Assembly (NCBI GenBank): GCA_002841695.1
Contig: PHAN01000007.1
Coordinates: 22,726-86,725 of the forward strand
From: Elusimicrobia bacterium HGW-Elusimicrobia-1
GTDB taxonomy: Bacteria; Elusimicrobiota; Endomicrobiia; PHAN01
Direction: 5' to 3'
Length of the DNA stretch: 64,000 bases
Both the position numbers and the translations under genes were made by a program. This document shows positions 62,301 through 64,000 of this stretch, piece by piece (the stretch's first letter is position 1; each line of letters starts with the position of its first letter). A model generated the notes under the pieces. It had not been told where the DNA came from. It did not search any database and saw nothing but the letters and a program-made list of their open reading frames with translations.

Positions 62301-64000
62301 TCCAAATGGCTGACTGCCGCCAATCTCACCGCCGGGGGCACTTGGTGGGCGTACGATTACGGCAATCCGTCCGACTGGGTCTCAGGCAAGACCTACTCCA
62401 TAAACACCCGCGCCACCGACAAGGCCGGCAACGTGCAGGTGGCGTGGTCCACCACCACATTCAATGTTGACACCGAGCCGCCCGGCGCCAGAATAAATTT
62501 ACCCGTGCACGACGCCAGCTATAAATCTCTGCCGGCCGTAACCGGCACGGCCGCCGACGACTTCTCCGGAGTGGCTGTTACTTCTGTGGCCATACAGGAT
62601 CTTTCCAACAGCAAATATTGGAACGGAACGACTTTTAACGCCGACAATCCGCAGTGGTTTATGTACAACACCGGCGACGCCGCAAATTGGAGCTACGGAA
62701 ATCCCGTAAACATCGCGTGGCAAAGCGGCAGGCGGTATCTTGTAATATCCCGCGCCGCCGACGCGGCGGGCAACGTCGCCACGGCGTTTGACGTGGGCGT
62801 GAACTCCAACACTTTCTCTTTCGATAATGTGCCGCCTCAAACCTTTGTGGCGCTTCCGTCGAATAATTCCACCGCCAATTCCCTGCCTACCATATCCGGC
62901 ACGTCGACGGACGACTTCTCGGGCGTAACCGATATCAAACTCCAGATAACGTATCTTGACGCCGGCGACACGTATTATTGGTCGGGCGTGGAGTTCTCCT
63001 CGGAAACGCCGATGGCCGAAATTACCGGCACTGTGTTATCGCCGCGCCAGACATATTCCGTCTGGACCGCCACCGATTCGCTGCCGTCGTGGACCGGACC
63101 TCGCTACTATCAGATAAGAGTCCGCGCGGGCGACTACGCGGCGAATCTGGGCGCCAAGACCACCGTTCAGTTCCTCTTTGACCGCTCGATGCCGTCGACT
63201 ACGCTTGTGGTTCCCGCCGCATCGACGGAGTACTCAAGCGTGCGCACGCTGTCGTCGATCTCGGGTACGGCGGTGGATGCTCCGGTCGATCCGCTGTCCG
63301 GCATTCGCAATGTTTACGTAAGAATTTCTACGGGGCCGTCCACAGCTCCGACGTGGTTCTGGAGCGGCAATTCGGGCGCGTGGGTAAACTACTCCACGTG
63401 GACGGTAACCTCGTCGACGCAGCAGGCCGGCTCCTCGGCTGTCTGGTCGCTGTCGTCGCCGAACAATCCGTCATGGCAGGACGCCATCAAATATAACATC
63501 AACGTCAGGGCTCTCGACCTGGCCGGCAATTTGTCCGCGTGGACCACAAGAACTTTCCTTTTCGACGACAATATACCGCTTGTCTCCGTCGTAAGACCTA
63601 TTGCGAATTTTGAAACGGCGCCGCTCAACACCATTTCCGGCACGGCGTCCGACCCCGGCCCCGCGGGCTTGAAGTCGCTTCTTGAAGAAGTCAAAATAGC
63701 GATACAGATTAATCCCTCGGGCGATGGAAATTACTGGGACGGCAACGGATTTAACAATGAAGCGCAGACGTATTTTGCCGTCAGTAATAACGTGACGCCC
63801 GGCGCCGAGTCCGGCTCGTGGTATCACACCGGCTCGACCCCTGCGTGGGTCGACGGCTCGACTTATCGCGTTTATGCCAAGTCGTTCGACAAGGCGCTCA
63901 ACGAATCCGCCGTCTCGCAGGTTACGTTTATTTACGACATAACAAAATCGACGGTAGTTGTTACGCTTCCGGCGCCGGCGGTGACATATTATTCGTCGAT
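35301..64000 (+). CDS. Giant secreted repeat protein (>=9,566 residues), 3' end outside the window
   Basis: One uninterrupted frame runs from here to the window edge; the frame is open from 35154 and no stop interrupts it for about 28.7 kb. From ATG 35301 the first ~39 residues make a signal peptide: basic n-region (ETKHLAFEILRLRLR), hydrophobic core (TAIIFLITSAPIIL) and cleavage near LHA before DDWWHNK. ATG 35355 is an alternative, but its n-region has no Lys or Arg. Residues to about 400 are a unique beta-rich region. From about 36516 to the end there are about 73 Ig-like modules averaging 125 residues, with ISGTA, YW-x-G, Y-x-(I/V)-x-x-RA and D-x-x-x-N motifs. No catalytic domain or anchor is visible; the C-terminus is not in the window. 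It is probably a surface or extracellular fibre or adhesin. Confidence 0.9.
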   Translation, partial: MLSETKHLAFEILRLRLRMTHFATAIIFLITSAPIILHADDWWHNKFRAEQLGGLGTGDSFTVAGGGLLSASRSALSFTAQQNGTIVAVFFGFVTDNVLATWQVGLSSDNAGVPYDALARTQIDMAKAATVRWSGRVALPSAFPVQQNEKYYIDVLATVTGADGDNKILVLGPQTNTIPKENAADTGAGGLHKASAGAWEARTVEPIYVAEYGDGSYQGNPYLRPSAKGAALKYTDATMPFPLTELRGTNALGQIFRITGGDKGFVKIKAYVKNPGAGTPNGPLMARITRVSGGADVAVVVDSFTFVAAAALANAWTEKEVAAPFDTNEKFLNAYDYRIKFFTSGVGAADANYYQIAAADTKDAGAGDEYKTNTWGSVDTYYQTSTDGGATWTTPSIHGDICGLQFYYDDTPPVGFAVLQPNPAETTWRKSLTAISGTANDGNRMHGAEGIKLFIKDETLTADVKRWTPAGSWTSYSSGDENILSNWVSTGVAGNNWQYLTVEAQNPDGTGRLNIWHNRKYIVSVIAMDSARNYAVSPSTRTFTFYYDKYQTGPPENPDSYTTTPPGALVASPPYPYYGAISNISGTAVDNPKGTVQFVRWILWRVGASGNIWWDPGAGSWKNPPADPMPTDPASWFGASRTGKGSGIYNLNADVDWYSGDTPPKGSMIDGTTYYVASRAEDAVKNAAGVWDSNLEINLSTVAFRWDSATPSSTFTYPTDGVPAAPGMISKDPPLFTGIMSDTLSGIDIYDPLYGAAVQVAMQKLDTGKWLQGNTRDDFGADNITWRDASVYTSSWSWQPPSDLLTGKYLIVCRARDKAKNEQSVFSIWGSSQTIEVDAQTPSSYLTKPYADGTDVFYANLGTISGTAYDNKATGANNRIIVQIRDLTRGATYWSSSLSGWVEGSTWCVAAGWSPWYLSVGAANFTDGNLYLVKSRARDDALNEEAVPADPPPGEYNARRFYVDKSVPVSSVTVPSQNSYLNVDNLGNIGGTSIDYPPIPGGWSAPAARGAGIENIEVMIRRFDPTPARYWTGTSWQDVEPSTWSVASKSGNDTGGWTFSINMPPSGDLEDGARYEIFSRAEDNSKNVNNETLPGSREFNSGISGESLGSGRVFTFDITRPLSRINLPGAAQTRINALDMISGTAQDPGFTGSIGAVELNIVNLDDVTNWKSWTGSAWQSNANQNERDTHWVAVNASNWGGNYYLSPNATFWSVIVPEVNWDDGVQYRIRSRAVDRAANYDIVLSTRQFRWDKTRPTSAMSAPAPGAYMNSLSLVEGNTSGDTQSMTYQLYYSTASGVWRYWSDGGEDWATVYNINDIPWQNVTQCIAPSWNKDVSFIQSNNKWASDYVYTFKTKALDLAQNSEDPPASSNFYYDTTKPTTTITMPNQSVHTGLATISGYAGDRTSGFTAIDADPSVQVRVASSPATGYDRYYTGAGWTSDPDTWLNAGAYTLSPDNKTILWEKVIADIWARDVDYRINARAKDASAPGNNYSSVYSTRTFRIDDVGPAAAIVRPGANDRLLNFDKNAAVPATLATISGTASDTSSNVTQIELTIRDVTRGSTYWSHVAGDWVVGFTSTVINIAAPAKDVGWKYELDIDKFISGNKYDFSAVALDAPGNRSSANTKTNILVDYTKPQAVTNDPSENQICKSGFATITGTAADPNDPSGNNSGVVSTFKIRIRDITGTPQYWWDSGGGLAWQADPPGSEDSYPSVSWAGDYLSTVTWSYAFSGSWVDNGRYSVEVLAKDNTRDPTDAAGTGNKQWSSLRTFYYDASPPSSKFTTFAVDEEHKASLTSISGTAAEPNWATDAARRIDKVKVHIYDTTNGGEQTFNGGASWVAGEQLGDSYWKDAVFVGASSGAWTYAAPSWTHNTRYRVVAKALDKAGNYEVAVTTRYFTYDEYRSDPEVPNSLIILMSDDSHYNYKFLSSSGTAEDNTRGILTAAQLRIRLLPPSPLHASVTYYWNINDVNWNSGDPDASINFWPSATASGGVFGADNYVEWFWNTPQSGVAEQRFWRNGSRYDIISKAQDKAGNWELIYSTFSFVYEVAAPTAAVVYPAASPSNYISETGWINGTALDTYPGRVNSVQIRIKDLRYDSTYFVSLSTSWANISPEDAWNNAFLSSAGTYWYLPQYNWITDVNYEANVRVRDRAQNWGLSYSTRAFIADFTPPAAAINLPPPPDAETVQGLSTISGTALDAPPGSIDRVEVAYQRTDAPARWWDGGGWNSVVPVYFAASYSSPTWTRASGNPWVNNTNYKVRAVIYDRAQNSTAVERTFYFQIPAPATVVTFPVNALHYKASVANQIRGTAESFSEYVELSIQDLTQSSTYWSSYTAQWVDYSTWTTLSISGVDWSYDITPAWWTSNKNYKARAKATAAGQTGDPEANPSTFVIDDALPSNTTILRPLADNHYNATTRPLATISGTVTDANSMGVVTKLEVRIQNGSNYAKFNSTWTEWIADNTTWNETNITALPEFKITVPTGTWTNNTSYNIRVRATDKASNVYTQPSDTAFVYDITLPTAAVTNAQNNVIYSALATIEGTSWDTAPGSVDKVEIQIRNDSDSIFYRWTGSDWATTGVSTWAVVSGVAPWSRVSPTWANEKQYTLRSRAVDKATNQQNQWETGASSFTFRFDNAAPTAGVSSISAGQRVNPGDAFTIVGTASDNLAGIGEDSPCGVNLQLKRITQAGATNYWDGGTWQSSGPVSSIEFEAQQWLSGTGIWNSYSIGQVNLPSDENYNIKVRADDLAIPAGNQGAYGAGVDFIIDKTTPVARIVNPAEQSFRKSSLLATISGTAYDWGGNSYVRVKVDQLTPAEDLGIVPWHTAQGGIGAGTVVWTSTWAPTGGGWQSGRQYRVWAQAYDLAGNVQSILSSSTFTVDDGPPSVVIYDFEPANWAALTIITGTADDAISSITVSSVAVLNVNSGKWWNGVSTFSAASAVYSTATYNPDTKVWEYGDFDGYLQENTSYRFYNRAADVAGNTFTANSVVDKSSPAAVVNLPPFGVTVSSLSTLSTISGTASDSPSGVKTVRVDIYNVTQSQQVVSWALASGTTHWIYTSPEWTSGATYRIQARAEDYTGNTQTVLSVAYFLFDNQAPSSTVDYPADASGVNTKPVTVTGQAEDNPLVNAEVGEVRVFLRRSNNDYWTGLGWQTDPYYFSATLSLPAWSQNFIAAAFNDNEEYRIYTEAIDKALNSEGVTLKNTFKFDTTAPTSRVMYPPLAGSTYAQALATISGTANDANVRASKVTTVDVAIKRLSDNKWWDGWAPGAGFNQNDITWSTASIYNVWTSSADWRYVVNPAMWTDTTSYYVISRARDLASNYETGWATNTFVCDTTPPTSRTVLPPDDPSLGNPIDSLPIITGTANDTSPGQLASTIRLIIFCPDQVPTPPNANNKYWTKNSGVSGNSGDWSPTPAWITAPVSGGVWTYDASGLAWDAKESPGYKYLVWSQAYDQGGNYQTSATTNTFGYAAPLPQTLVDYPAYNGYYQGLSAMNFRGSANQYTLEAQGGVKLRISSAPGNSTYWNETTKSWVGEYWNPTSLTEGNPGSWSIDISSDAWVNGGQYLVQSKGYGPAGTETAIEDVVFFIDRTAPSGAIVTPSTASHYQSITTFAGASGDTSGGVVSKVELQIRKFINPTNYYYNGASWVTEANTWINAAAVDAEFDTNNEPWTYNVTLPTECWTSQITHYVRARVTDKANNTYTTSENTYVIDRTSPATGILFPNASLHKSVPVLSGTAADTAPGQWQEIHIAVLQMETTKYWSGTGWTINPAYEWLDSPTYPSYFSLFADSWTFTSPSFEEGYTYRIRTRAKDKAGNVSVSLAQKEFIYDNVRPVSRVTYPSVDGQKLNTINIVEGTADDLTANRYSSGVSTVTAGEGAGARIALLRASDSKYYAGGGASGWTTPSDTPVWFDAIYSSVTKVWQVESAELQTFTAAGNPADGTYGIIPRALDVATNVEVVYATRTFVWDKTPPTSFATSPSSGSYVATLAQITGTSSDAAAGSKEVRVRFSYTSGSQYYWTSSSWTTNTHDLIDATPAGYVGVSTWTISITTGLAQGIQYAVRSVAVDDAANTETAPKTIYFTCDRAGPVVSVTSPTVGAFYGPNNPLATITGTSSDSPAGVSRTELRIINVTDSLAWNAIEWVDLSPSTWIAAAGANNWQAASPAWTPNRNFTVQARSYDAAGNSNESSIISFMYDSTAPVAGLVEPNADYESSLAVITGTAYDTDPSAPGVKSGLSKVEVAVLRGANYWDEGANDFTAGEKWWNAAGATNWQWEDAELNWEDGVAYVVRARALDRSGNVSPLAEKGFTYDAADAVAVTTYPVVNGKYSALSVIAGTASDPGSSPSGTKDVWVVMRNLQTNLYWNPVSGLFNLPPDQPTWGKVAGINNWTLSSSSYTLESGVQYKIWVEARDNAGRNPADPDWAATGHQFRYDTQAPVSKTTAPVQGLYTKNAVTGIFGTTNDTATGGSGVKYVMFRMRGSDPANEWWSGGAGWAGTDNSWFYADLTDGNPGLWWKNFDPVPFAADYSYTIWPRSEDWAVPSSNVETVASSVTFVFDQTNPEASVLHPANNEWYKTVTSITGTADDILPAGAGKVRSGLSRAEVEIKRLSDDWIYQNGGFALVASSFHVVNVWTSSWTFSPSNYWTNDTSYTVRARAWDRATNSAVSSENYIIYDTSSPASYVTLPLSDAAIMIALPTISGTSADWGIGLMKESKVRLQRVTVADSEPGTDAWWSGSDWGGTSDSWLDAAWNAGTGVWSFPTAGIEFAYNGGYRLDVRAQDRAGNYEVVPASRTFIFRPPAAVSVITSPTHGTFRNALGSIAGTANSETQTLFFSVQRASDSYFRAASSWTVDETWLNISPSSPAWSFTPGDIFVHGSSYTARSRGKNAWNIWENQTLISPPAANAVRFTWDTAAPASAVQRPASGEFYNALLTLSGTASDGLAGIRSVGVQIKKGTEYFVIAASSWAPSETEAAWNPANFSAGNWQTVMVSSTAAAAWTDGNEYFVKSRAIDDVYPVPGNREGDGSGNAGLYFHYDVTRPTASVTRPADGGKYKTLTVVSGAIDDNLVAQNSVRRVQVYIRDLGPTSAGYYTGSGWQSGLVWISTETSANFKVFQSSWQYTLGDIWTSGKKYLVVARAKDRAANQQDIFEIGTSSNAFIFDTGVPATFVTLPVGTWSNSITQISGTAADTPASPSYSAGITDAGGGSVQLNIYNKTLAKYWTGADWTGVTPSTFTADPVSDLAEWKYDISGWLSDNEYDVRVWGADDIGNVEDVSVKYTIIYDTTPPLSVINYPSGGLSFKTLSAISGTAAAELSGLDTVEVQISSRPASGGSWTVMSGYNFVAVNNVWLSSWSWTSGMPSWQDSAEYRVISRAKDRAGNTELTLSTVTFKFDAVPPTINITIPGDNLWYSPNAVASAKTLPTISGTSSDLISGTTMVYIKVRNTTDGTWVLPDWTLVAGTAPWTYSTPALTYDKRYEVYAQALDRAGNLSPAATSAFIFDASSPTAYLVLPNADFHNALPTITGSASENLQTARARLDKAQIAIFNTYESAWWNTASRDWDIAGEGDAYFDAYSAISGADSGGWYSIAATTPVWADGFTYIVKTRVLDRAGNISPSVSRQFTYDTTRPVAKLNAPAESASTIARKELSNIAGTASDTTPGKVGEVQIRIADRNDTGIYWSPGSADFIEFANPDAAWFVALSTDAQWTAWNYAFNEDKWSEGRTYGIEARAADRSLNYDNVYSTTAFIWDRTPPSSNANFPVSGNSYRTVGTISGTAHDMAGALVGSGISDSTKIKIAIRKNDKETNPWWDGAGFTAADGARWRSVSNLTDNGSGENPRYGWYYNFTSGLTSGSSYFIQAQAFDVAFNTQAVTGSCTFWFDNAEPDTFVQLPADESPHKFYTALPTISGTSYDATAGVDKVELHIRDIADDKPWLGGGSGWGAAGATNYVLASLSSGGTFWQYIDVPQWSVGKLYRISSRGTDKVTYPSSVVETSLSTRFVVVEASAPVSRSIVPSMAIDTKYSALTQLTGTAVDYPLESGGLYKSGLSKVELKIENLTDNEYYDGGTWQPGSAPGWLESTLSGAGDVRDYRYPAAAWGSSPWLSGRRYKITTRAQDSLGTYQSPVSSTTFIFDNTPPSSNLSRPAPGASYSSDLSRISGTAVDHYNPLNAAVEKVEISVYRDENADNPDPGAPGAEDYWWYGSSWVSVGAGNAEKWFDHTSIWTIAGGSKGFYTDVIAADGWVSGKTYRIRRRAFDFLGNVEPPGVVTFSVDNIPPTSRINYPANNNSYINPAVISGTAADDSTTSSGVSYTEIQIHDISDIKGVQGSSLGKWNGSNWAVTDSTYLVTAPLTPGATKWQYTSLPANWPSDRWYRVTVRARDVAGNKEEDSFALSQVEFSVDNQPPEASIVEPGHGAGYSPSKTLATISGTAVDAFSGLDGTLVKIVMQNLRTGKYWTSAMDWTGDNYWADVITASSTVGGKLEWNYVKSFGWQSGHRYNIVVFGRDKAGNEKTYGVSSFTVGTDSGTFTYDSSAPEFAFTRPLQGAATPVYSALATISGTASDKPDGAGDYNSGIKRVELRVSYLAAGDTYYWQGGGGPVYWSSETVTGFYDNTGSSTWTYTHSKFADNSAWLDGRLYRVDARAEDNSDNQSSWRRQAFIYDSVAPPAPAVNLPLNLRAYDTLASITGTALDADSRVGRVQIYIQNISRGATYWNDGAGQWVAAGSPVWFDVGSFDEAFVNWTYNIPTPATTLTDGHTYDIEARAFDAAGSTGAASGIRRFFHDVTNPASVIAPPPEVDKYYKEIVTISGTSTDATAGINSVSAAIRRLDNDQWWNNTAKEWDVNPQWITASVNGSVGDKTRSWTAVVATECWTTGGISGNGYSLRTRARDYVANVTHYEGGTADGAIKVTPFYIDRDAPSFAIVSPIHNKKYRELAILTGTASDSPAGVNKVEIAVRRVAPAGYWDGNNTWVEEIEWSTAAYANPGWSYSRIADVSGWTSGAQYELYVRVLDAAGNLTTNATSAFQMDWESPYSRMAEPGPNAVAYRSSALSSISGTAADVSPGTGIYQMRLRVRRSDGRWFDGLGWSGADTSWHSDQITITPGIPDEWTRTTFPDGMWQPGYSYVINARAKDRVDYPANNNLEIAFTTRTYYFDTLAPVSSVNLPAPGTVASPVWRNTLTTISGTVADPEQTVDYPEGAAPSGAQRVEISVQRHSDDKYWGSSGFTLDNSSFHVTALNLSTWTYAIADAYWTTQTSYTVVSRAYDNAANLAWGATNYFVFDTTKPVSAVTMPPGVPDEYPDVFIITQASGTASDLFPGKMSGVEILITHIHQQTEAQTFWTGSNWGGSTWLPANYNQGTGIWTYPTAGVTWQTDPEFDGEKYQIRARATDEAGNVQETPYTPSTMRLRPPRPRSVITTAVDGAYYTSFVSVGGTASQAATGIGETQYVGIQIERVSDGKYYTNNSTTTNGYWISQSTWMRVTPELPNWSFTVETSTFIHSQHYKIRSRAISTENVPEWNPPPHGSDDPNSPPSPNIVVTIGVDNQNPNASLLEPSRDFHKSVTTISGTAEDAPSGVNSIQIKIARTDGHYWRISDSSWTATEVWNSTSSWQDGEWQAALPENPWTENTTYYVRARVYDRVSPSPLLTLTSEKTFVYDVSLPTAAVTLPIHSVSTNVYSSLPQIAGTARDWPSRGNLANVEVMLYANTLDNAGKYYRASPPGWTFAVTWNTASVYALNNASWSFTTPTLQNEALYTVTARSLDKAENQQVNYAFGVSSVNFRYDNAGPAASITFPASPSINLEHVGGASFDFLGQITDNLAGASTAYIQLTKLLSGDTYYWTGVEWSSNTVVTLSADEPAPASFGGSPVSWSYNMNKINMESDREYRLRVYAFDHAKPFGNQGAWTSYDFVTDTTPPLSTVRFPADGATHKNLTIISGTALGDLSGVASVSVSIQRIDGVADDGWYWSHYAGGGSWVDYSTGAPASVTAGRGQRDWTYSMADSNFTSGTRYRVVSRARDAAGNYETVMSTVVFIYDRTAPATGITVPALSYYGSGDTQLPTISGTSADLPAALYSGVDKVLVRIKRSPDVGLPYWSGATSAWVAGSTWTVVTGTDPWTFDGGALWDDGRSYDIYSRALDFAGNLSGWTTKTFIYDTTLPVARLQKPAAAFITTLPTISGTAADPASTYANPSLLDKVQVAVQIDPTGDGNWWNGSAFAISHPPAPETPEWINAEGNINGFAGPETWWLADASTPTWLNNNEYRLKVRSLDRSGNVSTGTVLEQIFVYDTARPEVSITTPSLASYNALAEIRGIAADTNAKGSVNKVEIRIKNYTADGWWDGAGFTISDVNRETAWFTPANQSGNWSLWIQTFTWASGNYYEINARAVDNAGLYTLNNATRTFRFDAEAPNTYVTVPAHGVYVRTLGAISGTARDVPPAASGTNYGGTGITQSTIEVAIRDNYRMQWWGGGAFNEPSPLARSYGGSVDTEPIEWYRSESFQNEILSGASYYATARARDNALNQEAFYNVRGSTFIVDTTPPLSAMTTPYATHHKVLATISGTAVDPVAAAVRPLVAGLRNVELTVYDETNNQFWTTTGWNPPGVGIATWTATGTSVWTSTNIPAWGDGIAYRIRSWASDNALPLPGNVQSPVAEHYFIFDSSAPRAFFDSSIVNGAFYQTLGAITGTARDYPVANNRAGIQKIEVLIRDVSADKYWYSGIWNDAEPPLGAWPTATLGGDPQGITTWNFASVPSWASGKDYQISVRAWDNVTNNYQSPALAYTVNIDTHPPASLINLPIEDKGYSTGDPLVMITGTSRDYRPDGAFKYSGVAAAGVKISVRLDESPYNSTDASASDKWWDFGTSTWIVYDKYGTAEETELATLGTASVTDNPYPGDPTLSWELAAPEWISGKRYRIRARSVDNIGNAETQVSTRTCTVDILPPTSRSVRPAQGGQYNLSSNALTTLSGTAIDDLPDNVDYTDVRIFYDDGVRFYWQGATWDTPSKWLTAANLTAGGTWWAYDYGNPSDWVSGKTYSINTRATDKAGNVQVAWSTTTFNVDTEPPGARINLPVHDASYKSLPAVTGTAADDFSGVAVTSVAIQDLSNSKYWNGTTFNADNPQWFMYNTGDAANWSYGNPVNIAWQSGRRYLVISRAADAAGNVATAFDVGVNSNTFSFDNVPPQTFVALPSNNSTANSLPTISGTSTDDFSGVTDIKLQITYLDAGDTYYWSGVEFSSETPMAEITGTVLSPRQTYSVWTATDSLPSWTGPRYYQIRVRAGDYAANLGAKTTVQFLFDRSMPSTTLVVPAASTEYSSVRTLSSISGTAVDAPVDPLSGIRNVYVRISTGPSTAPTWFWSGNSGAWVNYSTWTVTSSTQQAGSSAVWSLSSPNNPSWQDAIKYNINVRALDLAGNLSAWTTRTFLFDDNIPLVSVVRPIANFETAPLNTISGTASDPGPAGLKSLLEEVKIAIQINPSGDGNYWDGNGFNNEAQTYFAVSNNVTPGAESGSWYHTGSTPAWVDGSTYRVYAKSFDKALNESAVSQVTFIYDITKSTVVVTLPAPAVTYYSS
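36516..64000 (+). repeat. Array of ~73 diverged Ig-like protein modules
   Basis: Hand-counting the ISGTA-like signature (IS/IT/IA/VS-GT-A/S) gives about 73 units between 36.6 and 63.7 kb, with a mean period of about 375 bp (range about 295-460 bp). Examples of the signature start near 36601, 39908, 43662, 47620, 51560, 55710, 59480 and 63640. Each module begins after a linker of the form F-x-x-D-x-T-x-P. The DNA copies are strongly diverged, so this is a protein-level repeat, not a recent tandem duplication. Confidence 0.88.

Noticed and set aside
1..64000. tRNA or rRNA genes.
   Set aside because: I saw no cloverleaf with a plausible anticodon arm or rRNA-like sequence in the intergenic gaps, though a covariance search would be needed to be certain.

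Overview
The window reads as a chromosomal segment of a G+C-rich diderm bacterium. It has a lipoprotein peptidase, pseudopilins, HtrA, dCache and FecR envelope proteins and standard bacterial translation genes. The lineage cannot be fixed from the sequence. Giant Trp-rich repeat proteins, large pseudopilins and heavy loads of intergenic palindromes suggest an uncultured group such as Elusimicrobiota or Omnitrophota, but that is a low-confidence inference.

Layout. 1-5.5 kb (+): the 3' part of a B12-type radical SAM/DUF2344 protein, rng (RNase G), a TatD nuclease, a TatD-linked radical SAM protein, a 3D-domain envelope protein and two tiny coupled membrane proteins behind a strong promoter. 5.5-10.3 kb (-): one compact operon of MOSC protein, mogA, moaA, moaC, ribF and a GT4 glycosyltransferase (cofactor synthesis). 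10.5-13.4 kb (+): HtrA protease, a receiver protein and a receiver-GGDEF protein. The HtrA and MOSC promoters overlap back to back. 13.5-23 kb (-): three pseudopilin-like genes, an M23 lipoprotein peptidase, a dCache-HAMP-PAS histidine kinase and a LysM-FecR-Ig protein. 23.1-29.2 kb (-): the classical rimP-nusA-infB-rbfA-nrnA translation operon with a clear promoter. 29.3-35.1 kb (+): a probably leaderless NUDIX hydrolase, an expanded c-di-GMP-I riboswitch in front of a small secreted protein, a HicB-like small protein, a HEAT-repeat exported protein and a 1047-residue membrane/spermidine-synthase-like/TPR fusion. 35.3-64 kb (+): one reading frame of at least 28.7 kb that leaves the window without a stop.

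The outstanding object is that giant gene. After a signal peptide and a unique N-terminal region of about 400 residues it consists of about 73 diverged Ig-like modules averaging about 125 residues, each rich in Trp. It is probably a secreted or surface filament, adhesin or envelope protein of at least 9,566 residues. Its size, its upstream neighbours and the nearby c-di-GMP signalling genes make this the region most worth following up.

A second theme is the load of palindromic intergenic repeats, in at least six families. Several have become part of genes: the C-terminus of the histidine kinase, the C-terminal tail of the NUDIX protein, and the start and signal-peptide n-region of the giant protein. 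The c-di-GMP riboswitch also carries an unusual insertion of about 63 nt made of hairpins.
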